Below are positions 14,740-20,462 of a stretch of 20,462 bases of DNA, one piece after another. Origin of the DNA: a virus; the IMG/VR virus record IMGVR_UViG_3300032093_001041, positions 1-20,462 of that record, one strand, 5' to 3'. How positions within the stretch are numbered: the first letter of the stretch is position 1; every line of letters begins with the position of its first letter. The notes under the pieces are model-generated. The model saw only the letters and a program-made list of their open reading frames with translations, had not been told where the DNA came from and made no database searches. The translations under genes were made by a program, and so were the position numbers.

Positions 14740-14922
14740 ATGAATATAAAATTAGAATGTGATGATGATGGAGTTATTGTTAGTACAACTATAGAAGTTG
14801 AAAGTCTAGAAACTGAGCAGGATCTGCAAGAAGTATTTCTCAAATTTATCAAATTTGTTAGAAAGTGCGGCGCTAAGTTTCCAGAAGAATTAGAACAGAT
14901 AGAAAAGGAGTATAAGAAATGA
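14740..14922 (+). CDS. Small acidic protein of unknown function, 60 aa
   Basis: Two N-terminal strands (MNIKLECDDD and VIVSTTIEVES) are followed by an amphipathic helix (EQDLQEVFLKFIKFVRKCG) and a short charged tail. It has two cysteines, not arranged as a zinc site. There is no ribosome binding site; the start probably coincides with the transcript's 5' end. The stop overlaps the next ATG (ATGA). Family not recognised. Confidence 0.6.
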   Translation: MNIKLECDDDGVIVSTTIEVESLETEQDLQEVFLKFIKFVRKCGAKFPEELEQIEKEYKK

Positions 14923-15122
14923 TTGAACTTATTATTAATATAATGGTAGGCACAGCCGCATTTATTTTCTTTTCTATTCTAACTTGGTTTATCATTGAAT
15001 CAAACAAATACATTTCTGAACGCAATCGTCTAAGAAAAGAAACAGGCAAATACTACGATTACGAAATCCACGAAGAACTGTTAAGGCGTGCAAGAGAAAA
15101 AGAGACTAAGGACAAAGAATGA
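14919..15122 (+). CDS. Small single-pass membrane protein, 67 aa
   Basis: Residues 2-26 (IELIINIMVGTAAFIFFSIL and TWFII) form one clear transmembrane helix at the N-terminus. The remaining 40 residues are highly charged (ERNRLRKETGK, RRAREKETKDKE) and likely cytoplasmic, with a Tyr-rich KYYDYEIHEEL patch. The layout resembles small phage membrane proteins such as spanin-like or superinfection-exclusion factors, but there is no specific motif. It overlaps both neighbours by ATGA junctions, placing it in one translational unit with the QueD-like gene. Confidence 0.65.
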   Translation: MIELIINIMVGTAAFIFFSILTWFIIESNKYISERNRLRKETGKYYDYEIHEELLRRAREKETKDKE

Positions 15123-15529
15123 AAACTATTTGGGTCACATTTCAAAAAGAAGGCATCCATATGTATCCGGGTGCCGATACTGATCCTAAGTTAGCCACAG
15201 GCGGCTGGGACGATGTAAGTTTTCTAGGTGTGCCGCACAGGCACATTTTCCATTTCAAAGTCTGGATCGAAGTATTTCACGATGATCGAGACATTGAATT
15301 TATTCAGTTCAAGCGTTGGATGGAACGTCAGTACAGTCAGGGTGTACTAGAACTGAATCACAAGAGCTGCGAAATGATCGCAGAAGATTTAGCTAAAACA
15401 ATTAGGGGTAGATTCCCTGATCGTTGGCTAAAAATCAGCGTAGCCGAAGATAATGAAAACGGTTGCGAAATTGACTTTCCAAAGCCATCAGATGATTGGC
15501 AAGTAGACGGTCCAACATATTTTAGATAA
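15119..15529 (+). CDS. QueD/6-pyruvoyl-tetrahydropterin-synthase-like protein, 136 aa
   Basis: Length and motif order fit the T-fold QueD/PTPS family. PHRHIFHFKVWIEVF (39-53) supplies the His-x-His zinc pair (His40, His42) on the first long strand. DRDIEFIQFKRWME (56-69) stands where QueD has 'GmvxDFxxLK'. LNHKSCEMIAEDLAKTI (79-95) matches the 'LN...PTxEnxAxxI' helix, and VAEDNENG (108-115) holds the substrate-binding Glu. The third zinc His expected near the N-terminus could be His14, but this is uncertain. QueD makes 6-carboxytetrahydropterin on the way to preQ0. FolE supplies its substrate and is encoded downstream, and a DpdA-like gene lies upstream. Divergence is considerable, so the call relies partly on context. 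Confidence 0.5.
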   Translation: MKTIWVTFQKEGIHMYPGADTDPKLATGGWDDVSFLGVPHRHIFHFKVWIEVFHDDRDIEFIQFKRWMERQYSQGVLELNHKSCEMIAEDLAKTIRGRFPDRWLKISVAEDNENGCEIDFPKPSDDWQVDGPTYFR

Positions 15530-15541
15530 CAGGAGAAACAT

Positions 15542-15721
15542 ATGACCGAGACACATCTAAAGATTAAGGCAGTATTCGATGAATACCTAAAGGAATCAGA
15601 AGCGTTTGAAGTTAAGGGCGTAAAGGCCGCGGCTGCTCGTGCTCGTAAGGCGCTAGGCGAACTAGGTAAGTTAACTAAGGTTCGTCGTGCTGAGATTCAG
15701 GACAAGAAGAACTCGCTATAA
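15542..15721 (+). CDS. Histone H1-like (Hc1-type) DNA-binding protein, 59 aa
   Basis: A short gene with an excellent ribosome binding site (AGGAGA, 7 nt before ATG 15542), ending TAA 15719-15721, two bases before the next ATG. The protein begins MTETHLKIKAVFDEYLKESE and continues with KGVKAAAARARKALGELGKL, then a basic helix and KKNSL. The KGxKAAxxRARKAL..L.KL pattern is that of bacterial histone H1-like Hc1 domains (chlamydial Hc1 and phage/bacterial relatives). It would bind DNA non-specifically, either on phage DNA or to alter the host nucleoid. Many gene finders with a 60-codon cut-off would miss it. It is cotranscribed with the QueD-like gene 12 bp upstream. Confidence 0.8.
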   Translation: MTETHLKIKAVFDEYLKESEAFEVKGVKAAAARARKALGELGKLTKVRRAEIQDKKNSL

Positions 15722-15723
15722 TC

Positions 15724-16845
15724 ATGTTTGATTTAGATACAACCTCTGCATGGGAAAATAAAACCCTAGATTACAATCTAGAGAAGTATCCATGGAACAA
15801 ATGGGTGCTAGATATCATTAATGAGATCCGCCCAGATGTAAAAAGTTTGGAAACAATTCATGAGGTCGTTGATGTTCCTGAGCTTGTGAAAATACAAGCA
15901 TATGTTCAGGCAGCATTTGGCCGAAAAGAATTCATGCAGAGGTTTGATTCTTTCGCTGAAGAATATGCAAAAAATCTAATCAGTAACAAGAAGTATCTAA
16001 TAAAAAGAAATGCTACACTAAATGTAGTACTTCCTAATCAAGCAAAAAAAGCTAGAAGATTACCCTTTCATCAGGGAATCTTCTATTCAAATGGAAGAGG
16101 CCAGCGGACCATCTGGATGGCTCTCACCAAGTGCGAAGGTACTAACAGTATGTGGATTATGGATACTGATAATAGTCAACGCATTACGAAAACTGTTATA
16201 GCTGAACAATGGCCTCTTTCTAAATTTGAAGAAGAATGCGTAAAATATTCTAAGCCGGTAGAAATAATACCCGGGCAAGCACATCTGTTTCATCAAGAAC
16301 ACATTCATGGCAATGTTAATAATGAAACAGGCTATACGAGAATGAGTATTGACTGGCATATACTAATCGAAGGTGAAGAATATTGGCGAAGACAGCCGGG
16401 CGGTTTCTTTAGACTACCCGGGGATTACGCACAGGATACACCGCTAGATTATACAGGTAAGGTTGTAGTTGCATATACCAGCAACAATACAGAATTTGAT
16501 TCTAACATACCTATGTATATACAGCGAGGTACTATTGATTCGTACTGTGCTAAACACAAAATTAATCACACTGGTGTACAATTTGAAAATGAATTCTTAC
16601 CATGGTTACCCATTTTACAAGATTATATTTTTCAAAAGCCTGACGCTATTGTACTTTTTAGCTTGCATTCCTTACCGGACGATGCTATAATTGCTAATAA
16701 GATACTAAATTTAGCACTACAGAACGAAGTCGAACTGCACTTTGCAAATGAATTTTTATCACTAAAGGATAGAAATGATTTAGAAAAGATTTTAACTTAT
16801 AAGAACTTTGGTGTAAAAAAGAAAGGCCCATTTAGTTGGGAATAG
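15724..16845 (+). CDS. Two-domain protein: oxygenase-like domain fused to a 'sporadic carbohydrate cluster' domain, 373 aa
   Basis: Residues ~40-225 look like a phytanoyl-CoA-dioxygenase-type 2OG-Fe(II) enzyme: PFHQGIFYSNG (His116), a core strand IWMALTKCEGTNSMWIM, then IIPGQAHLFHQEHIHGN (distal His193 or His195) and TRMSIDWHI (Arg206). Residues ~245-350 match, as I recall it, the small LIC12192-type 'sporadic carbohydrate cluster' protein: VVVAYTSNNTE, IPMYIQRGTIDSYCAKHKI, the LFSLHSLPDD block and ELHFANEFLSL. In bacterial polysaccharide clusters these are usually two adjacent genes; here they are one chain. The usual HxD is His-Gln-Gly at 116-118, so metal binding may differ. The neighbouring glycosyltransferase and epimerase support a carbohydrate role. 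Confidence 0.65.
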   Translation: MFDLDTTSAWENKTLDYNLEKYPWNKWVLDIINEIRPDVKSLETIHEVVDVPELVKIQAYVQAAFGRKEFMQRFDSFAEEYAKNLISNKKYLIKRNATLNVVLPNQAKKARRLPFHQGIFYSNGRGQRTIWMALTKCEGTNSMWIMDTDNSQRITKTVIAEQWPLSKFEEECVKYSKPVEIIPGQAHLFHQEHIHGNVNNETGYTRMSIDWHILIEGEEYWRRQPGGFFRLPGDYAQDTPLDYTGKVVVAYTSNNTEFDSNIPMYIQRGTIDSYCAKHKINHTGVQFENEFLPWLPILQDYIFQKPDAIVLFSLHSLPDDAIIANKILNLALQNEVELHFANEFLSLKDRNDLEKILTYKNFGVKKKGPFSWE

Positions 16846-16854
16846 GAGATTAAA

Positions 16855-17529
16855 ATGTTTTATAGAGAATCAGTAAGAGCTGATGCAGTTAAAGTAAACG
16901 CAGCAATGACTCGTGTTTATCAAAATATGTTTCTAGCTGTAGTTAATTCAATGCTAGTAAGCTATTTTGTTGGTAATAGTCCTGAATTACTCAATTTCTT
17001 CTTTACAGGTATTACCAAGTGGATTGTGATCTTTGCGCCGCTGGCCGCAGTATTCTTTATTTCATTTAAGATGCCCACAGCATCGAAACAGACTGCACAA
17101 CTAATGCTGCACGGTTTTGCTGCACTAATGGGTCTGAGCTTTGCTACTATCTTTGCTGTATATACTGCACTAAGTATTGTACAGGCATTTTTAGGAGCAG
17201 CATGTTTGTTCCTAGCAATGACACTATACGGCTATACAACTAAAAAGGATCTAACCAGTGTTGGGTCATTTATGTTTGTAGGTCTAATCGGTATTATTAT
17301 TGCAAGTATTATCAATATCTTTATTGGTAGTACACTGATGCAAATGGTAATCAGTGCTCTTGCTGTAATTATTTTCTTAGGTTTGACAGCCTATGATACA
17401 CAAAAGATCAGAGAAATGATTATGTTTGATAACAGAGGTAATGCAGAAGTTACAGGTGCATTAACTCTTTATCTAGACTTTATTAACCTGTTCTTAAACT
17501 TGCTACAACTTTTTGGTAATAGAAAATAA
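16855..17529 (+). CDS. Bax inhibitor-1 (BI-1/YccA/YbhL) family membrane protein, 224 aa
   Basis: About seven hydrophobic segments (near 24-40, 54-71, 83-105, 106-126, 134-157, 160-178 and a C-terminal 200-221), the number and order of the BI-1 family. The C-terminal signature is present: TAYDTQKIREM (Asp181) and GALTLYLDFINLFLNLLQLF (Asp208), the two conserved acidic positions linked to pH-gated calcium leak in bacterial members. It should sit in the host inner membrane. Bacterial YccA modulates FtsH and YetJ is a calcium channel; a phage copy could influence membrane proteolysis, ion balance or lysis timing. It has a strong AGGAGA ribosome binding site and lies 9 bp after the fusion gene. 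Confidence 0.85.
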   Translation: MFYRESVRADAVKVNAAMTRVYQNMFLAVVNSMLVSYFVGNSPELLNFFFTGITKWIVIFAPLAAVFFISFKMPTASKQTAQLMLHGFAALMGLSFATIFAVYTALSIVQAFLGAACLFLAMTLYGYTTKKDLTSVGSFMFVGLIGIIIASIINIFIGSTLMQMVISALAVIIFLGLTAYDTQKIREMIMFDNRGNAEVTGALTLYLDFINLFLNLLQLFGNRK

Positions 17530-17532
17530 CAC

Positions 17533-18618
17533 ATGACAGTTTATATCGTTGAACTAGAACCGGTAGAGACTAGATATACTAAACAATGGAAGCAGTTCCT
17601 GCCGTCACAGATGCTGATGGCAGGACTTCCTGTTGAAGTAATTGAAGGTCCAAGTGATGCTCCGCAGGATACAACCCCGGGAGCATTTCTAAACTTTAGT
17701 GGTACTAACTATTGGAAAAGCGAACAACTAAAAACTATTTCGCAAATGTTTGCTGCTGGTAAAATCAAAGACGGTGACTATTTCCTTTATACTGATGCAT
17801 GGAACCCAACAATCCTACAACTAAAGTACATGGCAGAATTGCTAGGTATTAAGATTATAATTGGTGGTATGTGGCATGCTGGCAGTTACGACCCTGCAGA
17901 CTTCTTGGGTCGGCTTATAGGCAATGCTCCGTGGGTAAGGCATACTGAAAAGGCGCTTTTTTATGCAATCGATCATAACTACTTTGCCACTGATTTTCAT
18001 ATTGATTTGTTTAGCTTAAACCTACTAGGGATAGATCCAGAAACTGTTCGCCAAAGATATGGTCAAGAGGGTAAGATTGTTCGATGTGGATGGCCCATGG
18101 AATACCTAGAGCATATGATGTATGGTCACAAAAATAAAAGCAAGCGTAATTTGATATTGTTCCCGCATCGCATCGCTCCTGAAAAACAACTAGATATTTT
18201 TAAAGACTTAGCCAAGCATCTACCGCAATACGATTTTGTTGTTTGCCAAGAGCGAAATCTAACCAAGCAAGAATATCATGATCTTTTGGGAGAGGCTAAG
18301 ATGGTATTCAGTGCTAATCTACAAGAAACATTAGGTATCAGTTGGTATGAAGGTGCAGCAGTTGGTGCGATACCACTTGTACCAGATCGTCTTAGCTACA
18401 GTGAAATGGCGCTTGACACATTTAAATATCCCAGTGAATGGACTGAATCATATGCTGCATATGAGGCGAATCGCCAGCAATTGTGTCAGCTGATCGCGCA
18501 ACACATAGATTCTTATGATGCTAGACTGGAACAAATAGAAGCACAAGTAAACATATTACAACAAGATTTCTTCAGCGGCAAGATTTTATACGAAACAATT
18601 AGGAAACACATATCATGA
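17533..18618 (+). CDS. GT-B glycosyltransferase (family 4-like), 361 aa
   Basis: The C-terminal half has the hallmark of GT4-type retaining glycosyltransferases. LILFPHRIAPEKQLDIFKDL (207-226) contains the HRxxPEK phosphate-binding stretch. ETLGISWYE (265-273) is the EX7E motif, followed by GAAVGAIPLVPDRLSY. The N-terminal half is the acceptor-binding Rossmann domain, with DYFLYTDAW and IIIGGMWHAGSY. The acceptor could be phage DNA bases, host surface glycan or a virion protein; nothing in the sequence decides. It is followed with a 4-bp overlap by a GalE-type epimerase that may supply the sugar nucleotide. No signal peptide or membrane segment. Confidence 0.8.
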   Translation: MTVYIVELEPVETRYTKQWKQFLPSQMLMAGLPVEVIEGPSDAPQDTTPGAFLNFSGTNYWKSEQLKTISQMFAAGKIKDGDYFLYTDAWNPTILQLKYMAELLGIKIIIGGMWHAGSYDPADFLGRLIGNAPWVRHTEKALFYAIDHNYFATDFHIDLFSLNLLGIDPETVRQRYGQEGKIVRCGWPMEYLEHMMYGHKNKSKRNLILFPHRIAPEKQLDIFKDLAKHLPQYDFVVCQERNLTKQEYHDLLGEAKMVFSANLQETLGISWYEGAAVGAIPLVPDRLSYSEMALDTFKYPSEWTESYAAYEANRQQLCQLIAQHIDSYDARLEQIEAQVNILQQDFFSGKILYETIRKHIS

Positions 18619-19595
18619 AAAACATTGAACGAGAACCAAAGACAGTATTAGTAACCGGAGGCAGTGGCTTTATCGGTAACCTTACTTGTAGGCTGCTAGT
18701 TCAAGCAGGGCATAATGTTATTAATGTTGATAGAAAGAAATGCGAAATACCCGGGGTACATCAGTATCCATTTGATATTGACAATCATCAACTCAAGGGC
18801 ATTCTACAACTAACTAAACCCGACACTATTATTCATCTTGCTGCAACTCATCAGGTAACTGAAAGTTTTATTGACCCTGCAGGATACTACACTAATAATG
18901 TTGCTAATACTATTAATCTGCTTAATCATGCTGTAGCAGCAGGTGTAAAGAACTTTATCTTCAGCAGTTCAAGCTCAATCTATGGTGGCACTAGCGGCAA
19001 TCCAAATAAAGAAACAGATCCGATGCTGCCTATTAGCCCATATGCTCGCAGTAAGACAATGATTGAAATGATCCTCAAGGACTACGAGCAAGCATACAGT
19101 AATATGAAGTTTGTATCATTGAGATATTTTAATGCAGCAGGTGCAGATCCAGACAGTCAGTGCGGATACACACAGGATCCTCCGGGGCACCTAGTTCCTA
19201 TTGTAGTGCAGCGAGCGTTAGCAGATGAAACTGTGCCTGTATTTGGCACCGACTATCCAACTAAGGATGGTACAGCAGAACGCGATTATACGCATGTTTA
19301 CGATATTGCTAGAGCACATATTAATGCAATGAACTATCTAGATGATGGTAACGAAAGTGCTGCATTTAACTTGGGCGCTGGTAAGCCCTATTCAGTTAAG
19401 GAAGTTATCAACGCAGTAGAAAAAGAAACCGGTAAAACTATTAGCATGTTTTTAGAAAATGCAAGACAGGGTGATCCCGCAAAGACGTGGGCTGACATTT
19501 CAAAAGCCAAGGAAGTGCTTGGTTGGGAACCAGTTTACGGTTTAGAAGATATTGTTGCTCATGCAGTAGCATGGGAAAAGAAACGCAAAAAGTAA
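18615..19595 (+). CDS. galE: UDP-glucose 4-epimerase-like extended SDR enzyme, 326 aa
   Basis: VLVTGGSGFIGN (11-22) is the NAD-binding GGxGxxG. Catalytic residues are Ser118-120 (FSSSSSIYG) and Tyr143-xxx-Lys147 (SPYARSK). The RYFNAAGADPDSQCGY and HLVPIVVQRAL segments, then TKDGTAERDYTHVYDIARAH, are typical of GalE rather than of dehydratases. Length is normal (E. coli GalE 338 aa). It interconverts UDP-glucose and UDP-galactose, or the GlcNAc forms, using bound NAD+. It overlaps the glycosyltransferase stop (ATGA), so the pair is probably made in step. Exact substrate is inferred from resemblance. Confidence 0.85.
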   Translation: MKNIEREPKTVLVTGGSGFIGNLTCRLLVQAGHNVINVDRKKCEIPGVHQYPFDIDNHQLKGILQLTKPDTIIHLAATHQVTESFIDPAGYYTNNVANTINLLNHAVAAGVKNFIFSSSSSIYGGTSGNPNKETDPMLPISPYARSKTMIEMILKDYEQAYSNMKFVSLRYFNAAGADPDSQCGYTQDPPGHLVPIVVQRALADETVPVFGTDYPTKDGTAERDYTHVYDIARAHINAMNYLDDGNESAAFNLGAGKPYSVKEVINAVEKETGKTISMFLENARQGDPAKTWADISKAKEVLGWEPVYGLEDIVAHAVAWEKKRKK

Positions 19596-19624
19596 TTGAC
19601 TTTAGACCAAAGATAAGCTATTAT
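19596..19624 (+). promoter_or_regulatory. Sigma70-like promoter giving a probable leaderless transcript
   Basis: TTGACT (19596-19601) directly follows the epimerase stop codon; a 17-nt spacer leads to TATTAT (19619-19624). The ATG at 19631 begins seven bases after the -10, where transcription should start. No Shine-Dalgarno sequence is present. Confidence 0.65.
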
Positions 19625-19630
19625 TAAATT

Positions 19631-20098
19631 ATGCCCAAATACGAATATATAACACACCAAGAAATGAATGACTACTATAGTGAAGTTATTCGTCAAGTTG
19701 CCAAAGACGGAGTAGTACCCGAAGTAATCATCGCGCCTATGCGAGGAGGTGCTGACTTTGGCATTAAACTAAGTAACTATTTTGATGTTCCGTTTGTGCC
19801 TGTAGTATGGCAAACCAGAGATGGTGAGGACAAGGACATTCAATCTTTAACAGCTATCTTAGACAAATACTGGGGGCATGTTGTGTTCCTAGTTGATGAT
19901 ATTTGCGACTCGGGCAAAACTCTTTCAGAGATGATTGAAGTCATACGAGCACAAGAGTTTGTTGACTTTTATGTTGCTGTGGCGATTGAGAATATTGAAT
20001 CAAAGGTTAAGATAGACTATGCTGGCAGAGAAATATCTAGAAGCATAGAAGACCAATGGTTTGTGTTCCCCTGGGAAGACTGGTGGAAACGAAGATAA
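19631..20098 (+). CDS. Phosphoribosyltransferase (type I PRT), 155 aa
   Basis: VVFLVDDICDSGKTL (84-98) is the PRPP-binding loop of type I phosphoribosyltransferases, with the acidic pair Asp89-Asp90. IIAPMRGGADFGIKL (33-47) is the pyrophosphate-binding loop, and the small Trp-rich tail (FVFPWEDWWKRR) resembles hypoxanthine/xanthine PRTs. It transfers a base to PRPP or the reverse; purine salvage is the default, and the base is not determinable here. It lies next to folE, whose GTP substrate it could help supply. The mRNA is probably leaderless. Confidence 0.8.
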   Translation: MPKYEYITHQEMNDYYSEVIRQVAKDGVVPEVIIAPMRGGADFGIKLSNYFDVPFVPVVWQTRDGEDKDIQSLTAILDKYWGHVVFLVDDICDSGKTLSEMIEVIRAQEFVDFYVAVAIENIESKVKIDYAGREISRSIEDQWFVFPWEDWWKRR

Positions 20099-20131
20099 AA
20101 ACAAGAAATCTAGAGCTTGTAAAAGCAGTTC

Positions 20132-20139
20132 GATAAATA
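20132..20139 (+). promoter_or_regulatory. T4-type late promoter box (GATAAATA) before folE
   Basis: Identical octamer to the box at 4209. It is the only promoter-like element I find in the 99 bp between the phosphoribosyltransferase stop and the folE start; a TTGTAA at 20117 has no good -10 at correct spacing. The predicted transcript start would be about 20145, leaving a ~50-nt leader. Confidence 0.5.
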
Positions 20140-20183
20140 ATTATGCTACACAAAGGTAGCAAACTTAAATTATATCCGTGTAA

Positions 20184-20192
20184 GGAAGGAGA
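20184..20192 (+). promoter_or_regulatory. Strong ribosome binding site for folE
   Basis: AAGGAAGGAG-like purine run ends about 6 nt before ATG 20198. It fixes this ATG as the folE start over the earlier out-of-frame ATG at 20143. Confidence 0.7.
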
Positions 20193-20197
20193 AGTAT

Positions 20198-20462
20198 ATG
20201 TCATTCAATAAAACTAAGTGCGACCCTGATTTAGGCAGTCGCGTTCACGAACACCTAGTACAGATGGGTGTTGAAACCCCTACAGTAGATAACGGTGTTG
20301 ACCGCAAAGATAAGATTGAAATTATCGAGCGTCACTTTACCGAAATTATGAAGACCATGGGTCTCGATCTATCAGACGACAGTCTCATGGACACACCAAA
20401 GCGTGTTGCTAAGATGTATGTCAACGAAATCTTTTGGGGGCTAGACTACGATGCTTTCCCCA
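20198..20462 (+). CDS. folE: GTP cyclohydrolase I, 5' part (runs off the window)
   Basis: The 88 visible codons match the N-terminal portion of E. coli-type Fol[16 protein letters not shown] aligns with its [33 protein letters not shown] then [18 protein letters not shown] aligns with the HMTEIM...[31 protein letters not shown] region. The zinc and catalytic residues are beyond the window edge. FolE converts GTP to dihydroneopterin triphosphate, the entry step to both folate and 7-deazaguanine (preQ0). With a QueD-like protein and a DpdA-like transglycosylase nearby, the second role is favoured. Confidence 0.93.
   Translation, partial: MSFNKTKCDPDLGSRVHEHLVQMGVETPTVDNGVDRKDKIEIIERHFTEIMKTMGLDLSDDSLMDTPKRVAKMYVNEIFWGLDYDAFP

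Noticed and set aside
20101-20120. Inverted repeat ACAAG...CTTGT after the phosphoribosyltransferase gene, considered as a terminator.
   Set aside because: Only 5 bp of stem and no T tract.
20143-20211. A 22-codon ORF beginning ATG just after the late box and overlapping the folE start in another frame.
   Set aside because: It has no ribosome binding site and its sequence contains the folE Shine-Dalgarno region; a leader peptide cannot be excluded but nothing supports it.
1-20462. tRNA genes, CRISPR arrays, integrases or transposases.
   Set aside because: Intergenic spaces are all under about 110 bp and none shows cloverleaf, spaced-repeat or recombinase features.

Overview
The window looks like a piece of a marine T4-like myovirus genome (cyanophage/pelagiphage type). 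The main evidence is a family B DNA polymerase with T4 gp43 architecture, a gp45-like sliding clamp, a DsbA-like late-transcription protein, T4-type late promoter boxes (GATAAATA), long repetitive tail-fibre-like proteins, and tightly packed AT-rich genes with frequent ATGA overlaps. The host cannot be named from the sequence. I see no tRNA, CRISPR array, integrase or insertion sequence.

Layout. (1) 1-1799: the 3' part of a repetitive tail-fibre-like gene, closed by a strong hairpin terminator. (2) 1850-2437: the only minus-strand gene, a 2OG-Fe(II) oxygenase-like protein. (3) 2547-4192: a small dCMP-deaminase-like protein, a HAD/5'-nucleotidase-like phosphatase started at TTG, and an unrecognised protein. 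(4) 4245-6062: a virion structural protein behind a late promoter that lies inside a 12-bp hairpin ending at the start codon, then a 69-aa protein. (5) 6066-8857: an accessory block with two PKHD-type oxygenases, a sulfotransferase and an SGNH-like protein, interrupted by a dsbA-like gene. A 75-bp imperfect direct repeat brackets the oxygenase-sulfotransferase pair. (6) 8921-12645: DNA polymerase, a 66-aa protein and the sliding clamp. (7) 12647-15721: a DpdA/TGT-like transglycosylase, an overlapping unknown gene, two small proteins, a QueD-like protein and a histone H1 (Hc1)-like 59-aa protein. (8) 15724-19595: an oxygenase/'sporadic carbohydrate cluster' fusion, a Bax-inhibitor-1 membrane protein, a GT-B glycosyltransferase and a GalE-type epimerase. 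(9) 19631-20462: a phosphoribosyltransferase and the 5' part of folE.

How the genes may work together. FolE, the QueD-like protein and the DpdA-like transglycosylase are three steps of the 7-deazaguanine route that some phages use to replace guanine in their own DNA against restriction. QueE and QueC are not visible here and could lie outside the window. The sulfotransferase, glycosyltransferase, epimerase, SGNH protein and four oxygenase-like proteins form a second theme: modification of glycans, proteins or small molecules, with unknown targets.

Regulation. Six sigma70-like promoters with TTGAC-type -35 boxes precede the deaminase, HAD, polymerase, 66-aa/clamp/dpdA, 60-aa and phosphoribosyltransferase genes. 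In the last two, the predicted +1 falls on the A of the ATG and there is no Shine-Dalgarno sequence, which suggests leaderless mRNAs. Two GATAAATA late boxes precede the structural gene at 4245 and folE. Functional calls rest on recognising motifs by eye; no database search was run.
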